In this document: positions 1 through 12,389 of the stretch, one piece after another
How the letters are laid out: each line of letters starts with the position of its first letter
Position numbering within the stretch: the first letter of the stretch is position 1
Assembly: GCF_024168485.1 (NCBI RefSeq)
Contig: NZ_JALJVY010000002.1
Location: 310,001-374,000 of the forward strand
Length of the DNA stretch: 64,000 nucleotides
DNA from: Sphingobium sp. OAS761
Lineage (GTDB): Bacteria > Pseudomonadota > Alphaproteobacteria > Sphingomonadales > Sphingomonadaceae
Direction of reading: 5' to 3'
Position numbers and translations under genes: made by a program
The notes under the pieces: model-generated
What the model was told of the DNA's origin: nothing
Database searches by the model: none
Seen by the model: the letters and a program-made list of their open reading frames with translations, nothing else

Positions 1-824
1 TCGATGCCGTTCATGCTGACATCGACCTGCGACACGTCGATCGGCTCTTCCTTGCCATTCACGAGATCGTCGTAGCGCGCGATGTAGGTTCCGGTGTCGC
101 CGATATAGCGGAAGAAGGTGCCCAGCGGACCGTCATTGTTGAACGACAGCGCCAGGGTCAGGATCTGGCGCCTGTCGGTTTTCAGCTGGATCGATTGGTC
201 CATTGCAATCCCGAGTTCCGGATGGCGAGGACCTTGCAGGATATTGGCCTTTACCACTTTGGCGCCGGTCATATACTGGAAGATGTCGATTGAATGCGCC
301 GAATGGTGCCACAGTAGATGGTCGGTCCAGCTGCGCGGCTCGCCCTTGGCGTTGATGTTCTTGCGACGGAAGAAGAATGTCTCGATGTCCATCGCCTGGA
401 TCGTGAACTCGCCGGCGTCGATCTTCTTTTTCACCCACTGGTGGCTGGGATTGAAGCGGCGCGTGTGGCCGACCATGCAGACGAGCCCGGTTTCCTGCTG
501 CTTGGCCAGGACCGCCTGCGCTTCGTCCCAAGAGTCCGCTACAGGAATTTCCACCTCTACATGCTTGCCGGCATCCATTGCCTGGATCGCCTGCCGCCCA
601 TGCAGCGGCGTAGGTGTCGTGAGGATCACGGCATCGATGTCATCGCGTTTCAGCACCTCGTCGTAGCTGTCGCTTACATCGGCGATACCGTGTTTCGCGG
701 CCAGCCTTTGGGCTTCCTCGTGCGAAGCGCTGACGACCACCGCGACTTCCGCGCCCTCTATGGCTTTCAGCGCGTCGAGGTGTTTCTCGCCGAATGCACC
801 GGCGCCGACCAGAGCGATACGCAT
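1..824 (-). CDS. ligC: 4-carboxy-2-hydroxymuconate-6-semialdehyde dehydrogenase LigC (C-terminus outside window)
   Basis: LigC oxidises the ring-fission product of protocatechuate, in its hemiacetal form, to 2-pyrone-4,6-dicarboxylate with NAD(P)+ in the cytosol. The visible 274 residues start with a Rossmann nucleotide-binding turn (VGAGAFGEKH, residues 6-15) and continue through a Gfo/Idh/MocA-type fold. The family is about 315 residues long, so roughly 40 C-terminal residues lie beyond coordinate 1. The ATG at 824 is chosen because the Rossmann strand begins directly after it. It is the last visible gene of the leftward lig operon, 79 bases after ligB. The identification rests on remembered similarity to Sphingobium LigC and on the ligJ-vanA-ligA-ligB context. 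Confidence 0.88.
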   Translation of the reverse strand, partial: MRIALVGAGAFGEKHLDALKAIEGAEVAVVVSASHEEAQRLAAKHGIADVSDSYDEVLKRDDIDAVILTTPTPLHGRQAIQAMDAGKHVEVEIPVADSWDEAQAVLAKQQETGLVCMVGHTRRFNPSHQWVKKKIDAGEFTIQAMDIETFFFRRKNINAKGEPRSWTDHLLWHHSAHSIDIFQYMTGAKVVKANILQGPRHPELGIAMDQSIQLKTDRRQILTLALSFNNDGPLGTFFRYIGDTGTYIARYDDLVNGKEEPIDVSQVDVSMNGI

Positions 825-903
825 GTCCGTTCAATCCTTATCTTCAAGAGTGTTTGCAAAAGCGGGCCAGACGCAAATCCTCCGGCTCGCCGGGCTTAGT
901 CTC

Positions 904-2151
<1,248 letters not shown>

Positions 2152-2155
<4 letters not shown>

Positions 2156-2439
2156 GCCCCGCTCCATTCGAACGCCAGCTCGCCTTCCCGGAAGGCGAAA
2201 CGATTGAGATGACTGGCGATCACCTCCTTCATCTGTTCCGCGCTCGCCGTGTCGGCGGTCACCAGGGTAATCGCGATCCCGCCATCCTTGGCATCGAAAG
2301 TCGCTTGGGTCTCCGCGCTGAACGGCACCGTGCCGCGACCATCCGCATAGCTCGTCGCGAATTTGTGCCCCCAGTGCTTCACGAGCTGCCGGATATACCG
2401 ATCAGCCGATGCCGTGTGGGCGCGCCCATGCGTGATCAT
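2152..2439 (-). CDS. DUF2218 domain protein inside the lig operon
   Basis: The 95-residue product matches the DUF2218 family, small alpha/beta proteins of unknown function. Visible features are an N-terminal helix (RYIRQLVKHWGHKF) and a C-terminal stretch ending FREGELAFEWSGA. No catalytic motif or signal peptide can be seen. It overlaps vanA upstream and ligA downstream by four bases each (ATGA), so it is made from the same transcript and translationally coupled to both. From memory, DUF2218 genes are more often seen near siderophore or iron-uptake genes; here it sits between two iron enzymes (Rieske VanA and LigAB). An iron-related accessory role is a guess. Confidence 0.7.
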
Positions 2440-3491
2440 GCCAGTTCCCGCTCGAAGCCGGTGGTTGTGCGCTTGATCGCTCGGGTGATCATCTGGCGGG
2501 ACCGGGTTCCACCTTCGTCGATACGATAAGCCGAGAGTTTGAGTTCGGGGTTGGCTTTGATCGCCCGCTGCTGTGCTTCCAGGACCACCTTATCCTGCGC
2601 GAAGACGCCGCCCTGCTGGGCCTTGAAGCGGGCGGTGAAGCCCGCGTCGCCAATATCGAAATTCCGGGCCATGCCCCAGAAATAATGGTGCGTATCAGCG
2701 CTTTCCGGCGTCATGAAGTCGACCACCATGCCGCGCACGCCATGGTCATGGTCCGCGAGGGTTGCCCCGGCTCCCGATGGCGCCACACCCACGTCGATCA
2801 TGACCGCGCTCGGAAGGAGGAAGCGGCATATCTGCCAGCGATCGACCGGCCCTTCACGCTTGAGCGCTTCCTTCCAGAAAGGCGGCGCCTCGATTCCCGG
2901 CATCCATCGTTCGACCACGACCTCGTCTCCATCGACGCGGGTCGCGATCGGTGCCTCCATTATTTCGGGCTGACCTATCGATCCTGCGTGGACGTGGGTT
3001 TCGTGGGTCAGATCCATGAGGTTGTCGACCATCAGGCGATAATCGCAAGCGACATGGTAATAACCCCCGTCGAACACCCAGCCTTCGGCGGAACAAGGCC
3101 AAAGGTCAGGAATAAGTGCGGGGTCCGCCTGCGCCCTGTCGCCGATCCAAACCCACACGAAGCGGTGCTTTTCCGCCACGACATATGTTTCCACGCAAAT
3201 CCTGCGGTTGACCGCCTCGGATTTGAGCGGCATCTCCTCGGCCACACCGTCGGGCCCAATCTTGAGCCCGTGATATTTGCAACGGATTGAATCGCCTTCG
3301 CGCAGCCCCATCGACAGCGGCAACAGCCGATGGGGGCAGGCGTCGCGCATTGCCACCACCGATCGATCGAGCCGGCGGTAAAAGACCATTGGCACGCCGC
3401 AGATCGTCCGCGCGAGCGGCGCGGTGTCGATCTCCGCGTCCCATCCGGCAACATACCAGGCATTTGAGATCCAGGTTGGTTCCACCGCCAT
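2436..3491 (-). CDS. vanA: Vanillate O-demethylase oxygenase subunit (Rieske), VanA type
   Basis: VanA removes the methyl group of vanillate, giving protocatechuate and formaldehyde. The 351-residue protein has an N-terminal Rieske domain with Cys52/His54 (CPH) and Cys71/His74 (CKYHG) and a catalytic domain with the mononuclear-iron segment NLMDLTHETHVHAGSIGQ, which matches the VanA family almost residue for residue. Other family blocks are VDRWQICRF and HYFWGMARNF. The length agrees with the usual 350-355 residues. It lies three bases after ligJ and overlaps the DUF2218 gene, so its product protocatechuate feeds directly into LigAB. The usual VanB ferredoxin reductase is not encoded anywhere in this window. 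A related methoxybenzoate such as isovanillate could also be the substrate. Confidence 0.85.
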   Translation of the reverse strand: MAVEPTWISNAWYVAGWDAEIDTAPLARTICGVPMVFYRRLDRSVVAMRDACPHRLLPLSMGLREGDSIRCKYHGLKIGPDGVAEEMPLKSEAVNRRICVETYVVAEKHRFVWVWIGDRAQADPALIPDLWPCSAEGWVFDGGYYHVACDYRLMVDNLMDLTHETHVHAGSIGQPEIMEAPIATRVDGDEVVVERWMPGIEAPPFWKEALKREGPVDRWQICRFLLPSAVMIDVGVAPSGAGATLADHDHGVRGMVVDFMTPESADTHHYFWGMARNFDIGDAGFTARFKAQQGGVFAQDKVVLEAQQRAIKANPELKLSAYRIDEGGTRSRQMITRAIKRTTTGFERELA

Positions 3492-3494
3492 TTT

Positions 3495-4511
3495 CTAAAG
3501 CCCTCGCGCTTTGAGCTGCCGATCGAGCCGCGGGAAAACCCTGCGCGCGTTCCCCTCGAAGATCGCGTGCCGCTCGGCCTCGGAAATATCCAGCGCATCG
3601 ACATAGCGCTTGGTATCGTCGAAATAGTGCCCCGTTGTCGGATCGATTCCGCGCACCGCGCCGATCATCTCGCTGCCGAACAGGATGTTCTTGGCGTCGA
3701 TCACATCCGCCAGCAGATCGACGCCCGGCTGGTGGTAGACGCACGTATCGAAAAACACGTTGTTCATCAGGTGGGTCTGCAGGTCCGGCTTCTTCAGCAT
3801 GTCGGCCAGGCCCCGATACCGTCCCCAATGGTAAGGCACCGCGCCGCCTCCATGCGGGATGATGAAGCGCAGGGTTGGAAAGCGGCTGAACAGATCCCCT
3901 TCCAGCAATTGCATGAACGCGATGGTGTCGGCGGCGATGTAATAGCCGCCGGTCGCGTGCATCGCCGGATTGCAGGAGCCCGACACATGGATCATCGCCG
4001 GAACGTCTAGCTCGCACATCGCCTCGTAAAACGGAAACCAGTAAGCATCGGTCAGCGGCGGGTGTCTGAAATAGCCGCCGCCCGGATCCGGATTGAGATT
4101 GCACCCGATAAAGCCCATGTCGACGCAGCGCCGCAATTCGGCGATGGAGCTCGCCATGCTTGCTTCGGGCGATTGCGGCAGCATGCAAACCCCCACGAAT
4201 GTCTCGGGAAACAGGCCGACCACCCGCGCGATCAGGTCGTTGCACACTTGCGCCCACTTGACCGCGACGGTCTGGTCGCCGACGTGCGGCGCCATCGCGC
4301 TGGCACGGGGCGAGAAGATCGTCAGGTCGGCGCCACGCTCCTTGATCAGGCGCAACTGGTTGGCCTCTATCGTCTCGCGGATTTCGGCATCCGAAATCGT
4401 CGGGTAGGCAGGCGCCGCCTCGCCTGCCTTGAAGCCTGCCTTCTGCTGCTCGCGCCAGGCGTCGTGCGCCGCTGGCAGGACCGTGTAGTGACCGTGACAG
4501 TCGATGATCAT
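3495..4511 (-). CDS. ligJ: 4-oxalomesaconate hydratase LigJ (amidohydrolase superfamily)
   Basis: LigJ hydrates the enol form of 4-oxalomesaconate to 4-carboxy-4-hydroxy-2-oxoadipate, using a metal-dependent amidohydrolase (cog2159) barrel rather than a typical hydratase fold. The 338-residue product begins MIIDCHGHY, with the HxH metal motif near residues 6-8. It continues with blocks I recognise from the Sphingobium protein: EANQLRLIKERGAD, FSPRASAMAPHVGDQ, CMLPQSPEA, NPDPGGG, FIIPHGGGAVPYHWGR and ILFGSEMIGAVRGIDP. The ATG at 4511 overlaps the stop of the upstream oxidoreductase (ATGA) and starts right at the first conserved strand. The next gene, vanA, follows after three bases. Confidence 0.93.
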   Translation of the reverse strand: MIIDCHGHYTVLPAAHDAWREQQKAGFKAGEAAPAYPTISDAEIRETIEANQLRLIKERGADLTIFSPRASAMAPHVGDQTVAVKWAQVCNDLIARVVGLFPETFVGVCMLPQSPEASMASSIAELRRCVDMGFIGCNLNPDPGGGYFRHPPLTDAYWFPFYEAMCELDVPAMIHVSGSCNPAMHATGGYYIAADTIAFMQLLEGDLFSRFPTLRFIIPHGGGAVPYHWGRYRGLADMLKKPDLQTHLMNNVFFDTCVYHQPGVDLLADVIDAKNILFGSEMIGAVRGIDPTTGHYFDDTKRYVDALDISEAERHAIFEGNARRVFPRLDRQLKARGL

Positions 4512-5311
4512 GGCTCTTGCTCTTGTCCTTTGCACGCTGCGGCGCGCTGGCGCAGCACGGTGCCGTTCGTCATCAGCGGCGCAACGCCCAGCGCCGTCAG
4601 CGTCTTCGCCGCTTCTTCCATTTCCGCGGCGCGCCGCAGACCGTGCGTTGCCATGCGCTCCAGATTGTACGCGGCCCGCTCGGCCCACGGTCTGGGTTTC
4701 TCGCTGGCGTCGAGCGAGGCCAGGACCTCCTCGGTGACCCCGGCGCGCTCCGCAGCGGCCATCATTTCGTCGGTCAGCGCCTCGACCCCTTTGACCATCA
4801 CCGACCGGATCATCTTTATGGCGCTGGCGCGCCCCACTTCCGCCCCCACCACGCGCAGATTTTCGAAACCGATGCCGCGCAACATCCGGAGAGCCTCCTC
4901 CGCAGCGTCGCCGGAAATCAGCAGCGGTACGCCCAAACGTGCCGGCTCGACCGGGGCCAGAACCGCTACGTCGATGTAGCGCCCCCCTGCCGCTTCGATT
5001 GCACTGGCGGCTGCCCGCTTGGTTTCGGGCGCTACCGAGTTCATGTCACACCACAGGGCACCCGGCGCCAACAGCGGCGCATAGGTCTCCGCAGCGTGCA
5101 GCGACTGGTCGGCGGTGACCAGAGAGAGCACCAGCGGCGCGCTAGCGAGAACTTCTGCCGGTGCGGCCGAAGTATGGAGACCTGACGACGCTGCGGCCTC
5201 CCGCCGTTCAGGGATATGGTCCCAAACTGCCACCCCATCCAGCCATCGGCCCGCCGTAGCGAAGGTCGATCCGGCCTCTCCATATCCAATCAAGGCGTGG
5301 GTGCGCTGCAT
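4508..5311 (-). CDS. NAD(P)-dependent oxidoreductase, 6PGDH-like with DUF1932, first gene of lig operon
   Basis: The 267-residue protein starts with a Rossmann turn (LIGYGEAGSTFA) like 6-phosphogluconate and 3-hydroxyisobutyrate dehydrogenases. A central segment AIKMIRSVMVKGVEAL carries the catalytic lysine expected for beta-hydroxyacid dehydrogenases, and the C-terminal half looks like DUF1932. I chose the ATG at 5311 because the nucleotide-binding strand begins there. It is the first gene of the leftward lig operon and overlaps ligJ by ATGA. No step of the known protocatechuate 4,5 pathway is missing in this window, so its reaction is unassigned. Oxidation or reduction of a hydroxy acid side product is a plausible role. 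Confidence 0.8.
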   Translation of the reverse strand: MQRTHALIGYGEAGSTFATAGRWLDGVAVWDHIPERREAAASSGLHTSAAPAEVLASAPLVLSLVTADQSLHAAETYAPLLAPGALWCDMNSVAPETKRAAASAIEAAGGRYIDVAVLAPVEPARLGVPLLISGDAAEEALRMLRGIGFENLRVVGAEVGRASAIKMIRSVMVKGVEALTDEMMAAAERAGVTEEVLASLDASEKPRPWAERAAYNLERMATHGLRRAAEMEEAAKTLTALGVAPLMTNGTVLRQRAAACKGQEQEP

Positions 5312-5476
5312 GGCTGGAGGGTGGCTCTCCAGCGCTTGAACCACAAATCGAAAAGCGCGCCCGGTGATAAGCTCAGGCTAAACCTGATATTGCGTTAAGC
5401 ATCCCGGCCGCATTTTAGTATGATGATCGGCTGTTGCGCCAAGAGCGCGCCAGGACACTCAATCCTCGCGGATTTC
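5312..5476. promoter_or_regulatory. Promoter region of the leftward lig operon
   Basis: This 165-base gap lies between the start of the operon's first gene and the stop of the LysR gene, and must hold the promoter of the leftward lig operon. A 15-bp dyad occurs at 5373-5387 (TCAGG, five bases, CCTGA), the size and symmetry expected of a LysR-type site. No clear -35/-10 pair was identified by eye. Confidence 0.45.
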
Positions 5477-6619
5477 TCAACCAGACACAGCTCTAAGATC
5501 CGCGAGAAATTCTGCCTGTATCGTGGTCGGTCGCCAAGATGCGCGGCTGGTCACGCCGACCGTTCGCTCCTGCGCAGTGGGCGCGTTCCCGAGCGTGACC
5601 AGCCATCCAGCCTCCAGCTCGACAGCCACCTGATCTGGCGAGAGCATGGTCAGCAGATCGCTTTCGATCAGCAATTGCCGGATCGCCATCACCGAACCGG
5701 ATTCGATCGGCACCGGCGGCACGGCCACTCCGGCATCCTCGAACATCCGTCGCCAGCTTTCGCGCAGGGGCGCGCCCGGCGCCGCTATGACCCAGGGGTG
5801 CTCTGCAAGCCGTTCCAGCGTTGGCGCCCCCCCCTCAAGCGGATGCCCCTTACGTGCGATGACCGCCGGCCGGTCGTGAAATAACGGCTCCTGTACGAGG
5901 TCGGGCTCTATCAACGGCTCGCGCAGCGCGCCGACCATCAGGTCGACCGCCCCATTACGCAGCGGCTCGACCAGTTCCGCGCGCGAGCCTTCGACAATCG
6001 AAATCTGCACTTGCGGATGACGCCGCAAAAATCGGGCGACGGCGGCCGGGACAATTTTGGCGCGTGAAAGGGGCATCGCGGCAACCACGATCCGCCGCGT
6101 CTCATATCCCTTTAAGGCGTCGAGTTCGGCCAGACCCGCCTCGATTTCAACGCGTGCGAGGCGAAACGATCGCGCCAGCGCCGCTCCTGCTTCGGTCATG
6201 ACGACGATCCTGCCGCGCCGGTCGACAAGCTTGCGTCGCAACGACAGCGACAAGTCGCTGACCGCGCGATGGAGGGATGGCACGGACAGTCCGGTGAGAA
6301 CCTCCGCCCCAGTGTAGCTTCCGCTATCGGCCAGCGCGAGCACGGCGCGCATTCGTGACATCGTAACGTGCGGGTTGGCGATATATTCCAGCGCGGCACG
6401 GATGCGCGGCACTAACAGCAAGCCTGCATCGGTCAGCACCATGCCATCTTGGCACCGGTCAAACAACGGCGTGCCCAGCACCCCCTCGATCCTCGCGAGA
6501 GCCTGCGTCATCGCGGGCTGGGTCAGGTTGACGGCCTGTGCGGCCGCGCTCATTCTGCCGAGTTCGGCGATTTTGACGACCCCCCGAAGATGTCGCAGAT
6601 TCAAATCCCAGAGCCGCAT
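5477..6619 (-). CDS. LysR-type regulator with two N-terminal HTH domains
   Basis: This is probably the regulator of the flanking lig operons. The 380-residue product is longer than a usual LysR protein (about 300). The first HTH covers about residues 7-65 (AELGRMSAAAQAVNLTQPAM, then GTPLFDR and LTDAG). A second LysR-like HTH follows at about residues 86-150 (ADSGSYTGAEVLTGLSVPSL, LVDRRG, MTEAGAAL). A standard substrate-binding domain follows from about residue 175 (RRIVVAAMPLSR, GAVDLMVGAL, HPWVIAAPGAP). The ATG at 6619 is preferred over one at 6682, which would add 21 residues without family similarity. It is divergent from ligK, and the operator region lies between them. The inducer is unknown; a pathway intermediate is likely. 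Confidence 0.85.
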   Translation of the reverse strand: MRLWDLNLRHLRGVVKIAELGRMSAAAQAVNLTQPAMTQALARIEGVLGTPLFDRCQDGMVLTDAGLLLVPRIRAALEYIANPHVTMSRMRAVLALADSGSYTGAEVLTGLSVPSLHRAVSDLSLSLRRKLVDRRGRIVVMTEAGAALARSFRLARVEIEAGLAELDALKGYETRRIVVAAMPLSRAKIVPAAVARFLRRHPQVQISIVEGSRAELVEPLRNGAVDLMVGALREPLIEPDLVQEPLFHDRPAVIARKGHPLEGGAPTLERLAEHPWVIAAPGAPLRESWRRMFEDAGVAVPPVPIESGSVMAIRQLLIESDLLTMLSPDQVAVELEAGWLVTLGNAPTAQERTVGVTSRASWRPTTIQAEFLADLRAVSG

Positions 6620-6730
6620 GCCGCCACGTTTAGCGAAAACTAATCGCCTGGCCAAGGTTCGGTATTCCCCCTTCGAACGCATGCCTTCACACAGGCGGCT
6701 GTTCCAAGACTTTCATTTGGAGGCAGGTCC
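6620..6730. promoter_or_regulatory. Divergent LysR / ligK control region
   Basis: This 111-base region separates the LysR start from the ligK start. A dyad TTAG (6630-6633), six bases, CTAA (6640-6643) sits next to the LysR start, where autoregulating LysR proteins usually bind. A strong Shine-Dalgarno GGAGG at 6719-6723, seven bases before the ATG at 6731, fixes the ligK start. Confidence 0.45.
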
Positions 6731-7405
6731 ATGAGCGGTATCGTCGTTCAGAACATAGCGCGAGCCGATCCCGAAGTGATAGATGGCCTCGCCGCCTGCG
6801 GGGTCGCCACGGTTCACGAGGCGCAAGGCCGCACGGGCCTGCTCGCGAGCTATATTCGGCCGATCTATACGGGTGCTCGCATCGCCGGCAGCGCCGTTAC
6901 GATCAGCGCCCCGCCCGGCGACAACTGGATGGTCCATGTCGCGATCGAACAGCTTCAGGCGGGCGACATCCTCCTTCTCGCCCCCACCAGCCCTTGCGAA
7001 GACGGCTATTTCGGCGACTTGCTCGCCACCAGTGCGCAATCCCGCGGCTGCCGCGGCCTCATCATCGACGCCGGGGTTCGCGACATTCGGGATCTGACCG
7101 AGATGAAATTCCCGGTCTGGTCGAAAGCCATCTTCGCGCAGGGCACGGTCAAGAACACGCTGGGTTCGGTGAACGTGCCGGTCGTTTGCGCCAACGCGCT
7201 GGTCAATCCCGGAGACGTGCTCGTCGCCGACGATGACGGCGTCTGCGTCGTTCCTCGGGAAAAGACCGAAGCCGTCCTTGAGGCAGCGCGGAAGCGGGAG
7301 GCCAAGGAAGTAGAGAAGCGAACCAAGCTCACCTCCGGCGTGCTCGGGCTGGACATCTACAAGATGCGCGAGAGGCTTGCCGACCAGGGTTTGAAGTATG
7401 TGTGA
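6731..7405 (+). CDS. ligK: 4-carboxy-4-hydroxy-2-oxoadipate aldolase (RraA-like), LigK
   Basis: LigK cleaves 4-carboxy-4-hydroxy-2-oxoadipate to pyruvate and oxaloacetate, the last step of the protocatechuate 4,5 pathway. It needs a divalent metal. The 224-residue protein has the RraA-like class II aldolase pattern: [28 protein letters not shown], GDYxxLL-like ([10 protein letters not shown]), [27 protein letters not shown] and the closing [17 protein letters not shown]. The arginine and aspartate of DAGVRD contact substrate and metal in this family. It is first in the rightward ligK-ligU-ligI operon, with a clear ribosome binding site, and 24 bases separate it from ligU. Confidence 0.92.
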   Translation: MSGIVVQNIARADPEVIDGLAACGVATVHEAQGRTGLLASYIRPIYTGARIAGSAVTISAPPGDNWMVHVAIEQLQAGDILLLAPTSPCEDGYFGDLLATSAQSRGCRGLIIDAGVRDIRDLTEMKFPVWSKAIFAQGTVKNTLGSVNVPVVCANALVNPGDVLVADDDGVCVVPREKTEAVLEAARKREAKEVEKRTKLTSGVLGLDIYKMRERLADQGLKYV

Positions 7406-7429
7406 TGTCCCCTACGCTCGCGAGCTTTC

Positions 7430-9440
<2,011 letters not shown>

Positions 9441-9476
9441 CTTCGCGTACTTGGTGCTCGCCGTTTTACCGACGCG

Positions 9477-10370
9477 CTACGACGCGCTTGGTCGGTTCAT
9501 CGCCCGTCCCAGCTCGCGCTGCAACAGTTCGACCGCTTGCGCCACCTTGGGCAGCAGATGCCGGCGCTGGGGATAGACGGCCCATATCGGCTCGTCGTCA
9601 GGCTGCGCATCCTCCAGCAGCAACTCCACCATGCCATGCTTGAGATAGGGCAATATGTAGAAGTCGGGCAGTTGGCAGACGCCGAACCCCGCGACGCACG
9701 CCTCGATCACCGCATGGCCGCTGTTGCAGCGGAACCGCCCCTTGGCCTGGTGGACGATCTCCCGGTTGCCATGCCTGAAGTGCCAGGTCGTCGCCGTGCC
9801 GACGATGCAATCATGGTCAGCCAAAGCTTCGACCCCATCGGGGCGGCCGGCGCTGCTCAGATAGCTGGGCGCGGCACAGGTGTAGAGCGTACGCGACGCA
9901 ACCCGGGTCGCGATCAGACGGGGGTCGGCGACCGTCCCGGTGCGGATCGCGAGATCATAGCCTTCGCTCGCCAGGTCGACGACCCGGTTAGACAGGTCGA
10001 TCGACACCGACAGGCGCGGATGCTGTCCCGCGAAGCGGCGCAGGATCGGCGCGACAAACCGCTCGCCCATGGCCGTCGAGCAGGTCACCCGCAATTCACC
10101 CTGCGGTTCGCCGCGTTCGCAAATCAGCGCGATCGCTTCGTCCCGTTCCTGCGCGATCCTCTCGCACCGCTCAAAAAAGGCCTGTCCGGTATCGGTGAGC
10201 CGAACGTTGCGGGTGGTGCGATGAAACAGCTGCGCTTCGACCCGCCGCTCCAGCGCCATGATCGCGCGGCTGACATGGGTAGTGGACATGCCGAGCGCCC
10301 GCGCTCCCTTGGTGAAAGAGCCGGTGACCGCGACGCTCAGAAACTCATCTATGCCGTCCCACTTCGACAT
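9477..10370 (-). CDS. LysR-type transcriptional regulator
   Basis: The 297-residue protein has one N-terminal winged helix ([20 protein letters not shown], then [15 protein letters not shown]) and a LysR substrate domain with [20 protein letters not shown] and YDLAIRTG. It belongs to the large group exemplified by DsdC/AaeR-like local regulators. It is divergent from the formaldehyde dehydrogenase gene, with 121 bases between them, so control of that gene is the simplest hypothesis. The ATG at 10370 is the only reasonable start. The effector is unknown. Confidence 0.85.
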   Translation of the reverse strand: MSKWDGIDEFLSVAVTGSFTKGARALGMSTTHVSRAIMALERRVEAQLFHRTTRNVRLTDTGQAFFERCERIAQERDEAIALICERGEPQGELRVTCSTAMGERFVAPILRRFAGQHPRLSVSIDLSNRVVDLASEGYDLAIRTGTVADPRLIATRVASRTLYTCAAPSYLSSAGRPDGVEALADHDCIVGTATTWHFRHGNREIVHQAKGRFRCNSGHAVIEACVAGFGVCQLPDFYILPYLKHGMVELLLEDAQPDDEPIWAVYPQRRHLLPKVAQAVELLQRELGRAMNRPSAS

Positions 10371-10491
10371 GATTATCCCACATAGAAAAAAATGGTTTTC
10401 AGAAAAACTATATTATCCCCGGAAAGCTATACGAGTATCCAGTCAGCCCGTCGAGGCCTCACGCCCGGTCCCGCAAAGAGCTGGAGACAAA
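10371..10491. promoter_or_regulatory. Divergent LysR / formaldehyde dehydrogenase promoter region
   Basis: This AT-rich 121-base gap contains an imperfect dyad GTTTT (10395-10399) and AAAAC (10404-10408), a candidate LysR site. The dehydrogenase start is supported by the purine-rich CTGGAGACA just before the ATG at 10492. Confidence 0.4.
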
Positions 10492-11604
<1,113 letters not shown>

Positions 11605-12027
11605 CAGAGCAGATCAGCGCCAACGACGCTTTCGGCGGCAGGCGTGCGCCGACCTCGCCTCGTTTTTGTCGCGCCCGACGCCTCGCCGCGCGGAAAGGGC
11701 GTGACGGACGATCCTGCGGGCGACGATGATCCGGCCCGGCCGCAGGGCGCGCACGTGCCTGCCCTTTTCCGGGAGCGACGCGGCTTGCACGCTGCACCAT
11801 GACGAAGCGCTGTAAGAAACGCCGGAGAGCGGCCACATGATGCGCTTCCGGCGCAAAACGATGACAAACGGCTAGCCATCCGGCTACCAGCAGCCCTTCT
11901 CGGCGCCGCCAATCTCATTCCCCCGCAATGATAAAGAGGCGCGCGACTTGCCGTGGCAGAGCACAACCTCGCCTTGCGCGACCGTTGAATTGATCCACCC
12001 GCAAGACCGCAAGCGATTTAACAGGCC
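11605..12027. other. Intergenic stretch without a recognisable gene
   Basis: About 420 bases follow the dehydrogenase gene. Several short open frames exist, but none shows a recognisable domain, and they overlap one another on the minus strand as expected of high-GC filler. No clear terminator, RNA gene or repeat was found by eye. Confidence 0.5.
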
Positions 12028-12360
12028 CTAAGCCTGGCTCGTTCCATAGCGACTGTCCTGTAGCACCTCGGCTTCGTAAAACATGATGGCGGGCTGCACC
12101 GGTAGATTGCTCGCATCCGCCTGCGCTGCGACCGCTTCTGGCGACTTCATCGAAGCCTCCCACTGCGCACGAGAATCGCATTCGACCTCGAAGATGCAGA
12201 ACCACTCGCTCGGTCCGGCGGGTGTCTGCGGCTCAAACGCGTAGGAAGCACGACCCCCGTTGGGGATGGCCCGGCATAACGGCACATGCCGTTCGATATA
12301 ATGCTTCCTGAACGCCTGAGGATCGTCTGGACGGGGATACAGAAATGTGACCTTGAACAT
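12028..12360 (-). CDS. EthD-domain (dimeric alpha/beta barrel) protein
   Basis: The 110-residue protein has the EthD-type ferredoxin-like fold: an opening strand FKVTFLYPRPDDPQAFRKHY, then ERHVPLCRAIP with the typical histidine. A central WFCIFEVECDSRAQWEASMKS and a closing strand complete one repeat. EthD proteins are small cytosolic partners of oxygenases or act on polar aromatic products; the catalytic role is often unproven. It lies 29 bases after the Rieske oxygenase gene on the same strand, so they probably form an operon. It could support that oxygenase or act on its product. Confidence 0.75.
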   Translation of the reverse strand: MFKVTFLYPRPDDPQAFRKHYIERHVPLCRAIPNGGRASYAFEPQTPAGPSEWFCIFEVECDSRAQWEASMKSPEAVAAQADASNLPVQPAIMFYEAEVLQDSRYGTSQA

Positions 12361-12389
12361 GATGGTATCGCCTTATCTCTGAGCTTGGG

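Noticed and set aside
10258..10491. Extended N-terminus for the formaldehyde dehydrogenase
   Set aside because: It overlaps the divergent LysR gene; class III dehydrogenases start at the MKTRAAVA sequence.
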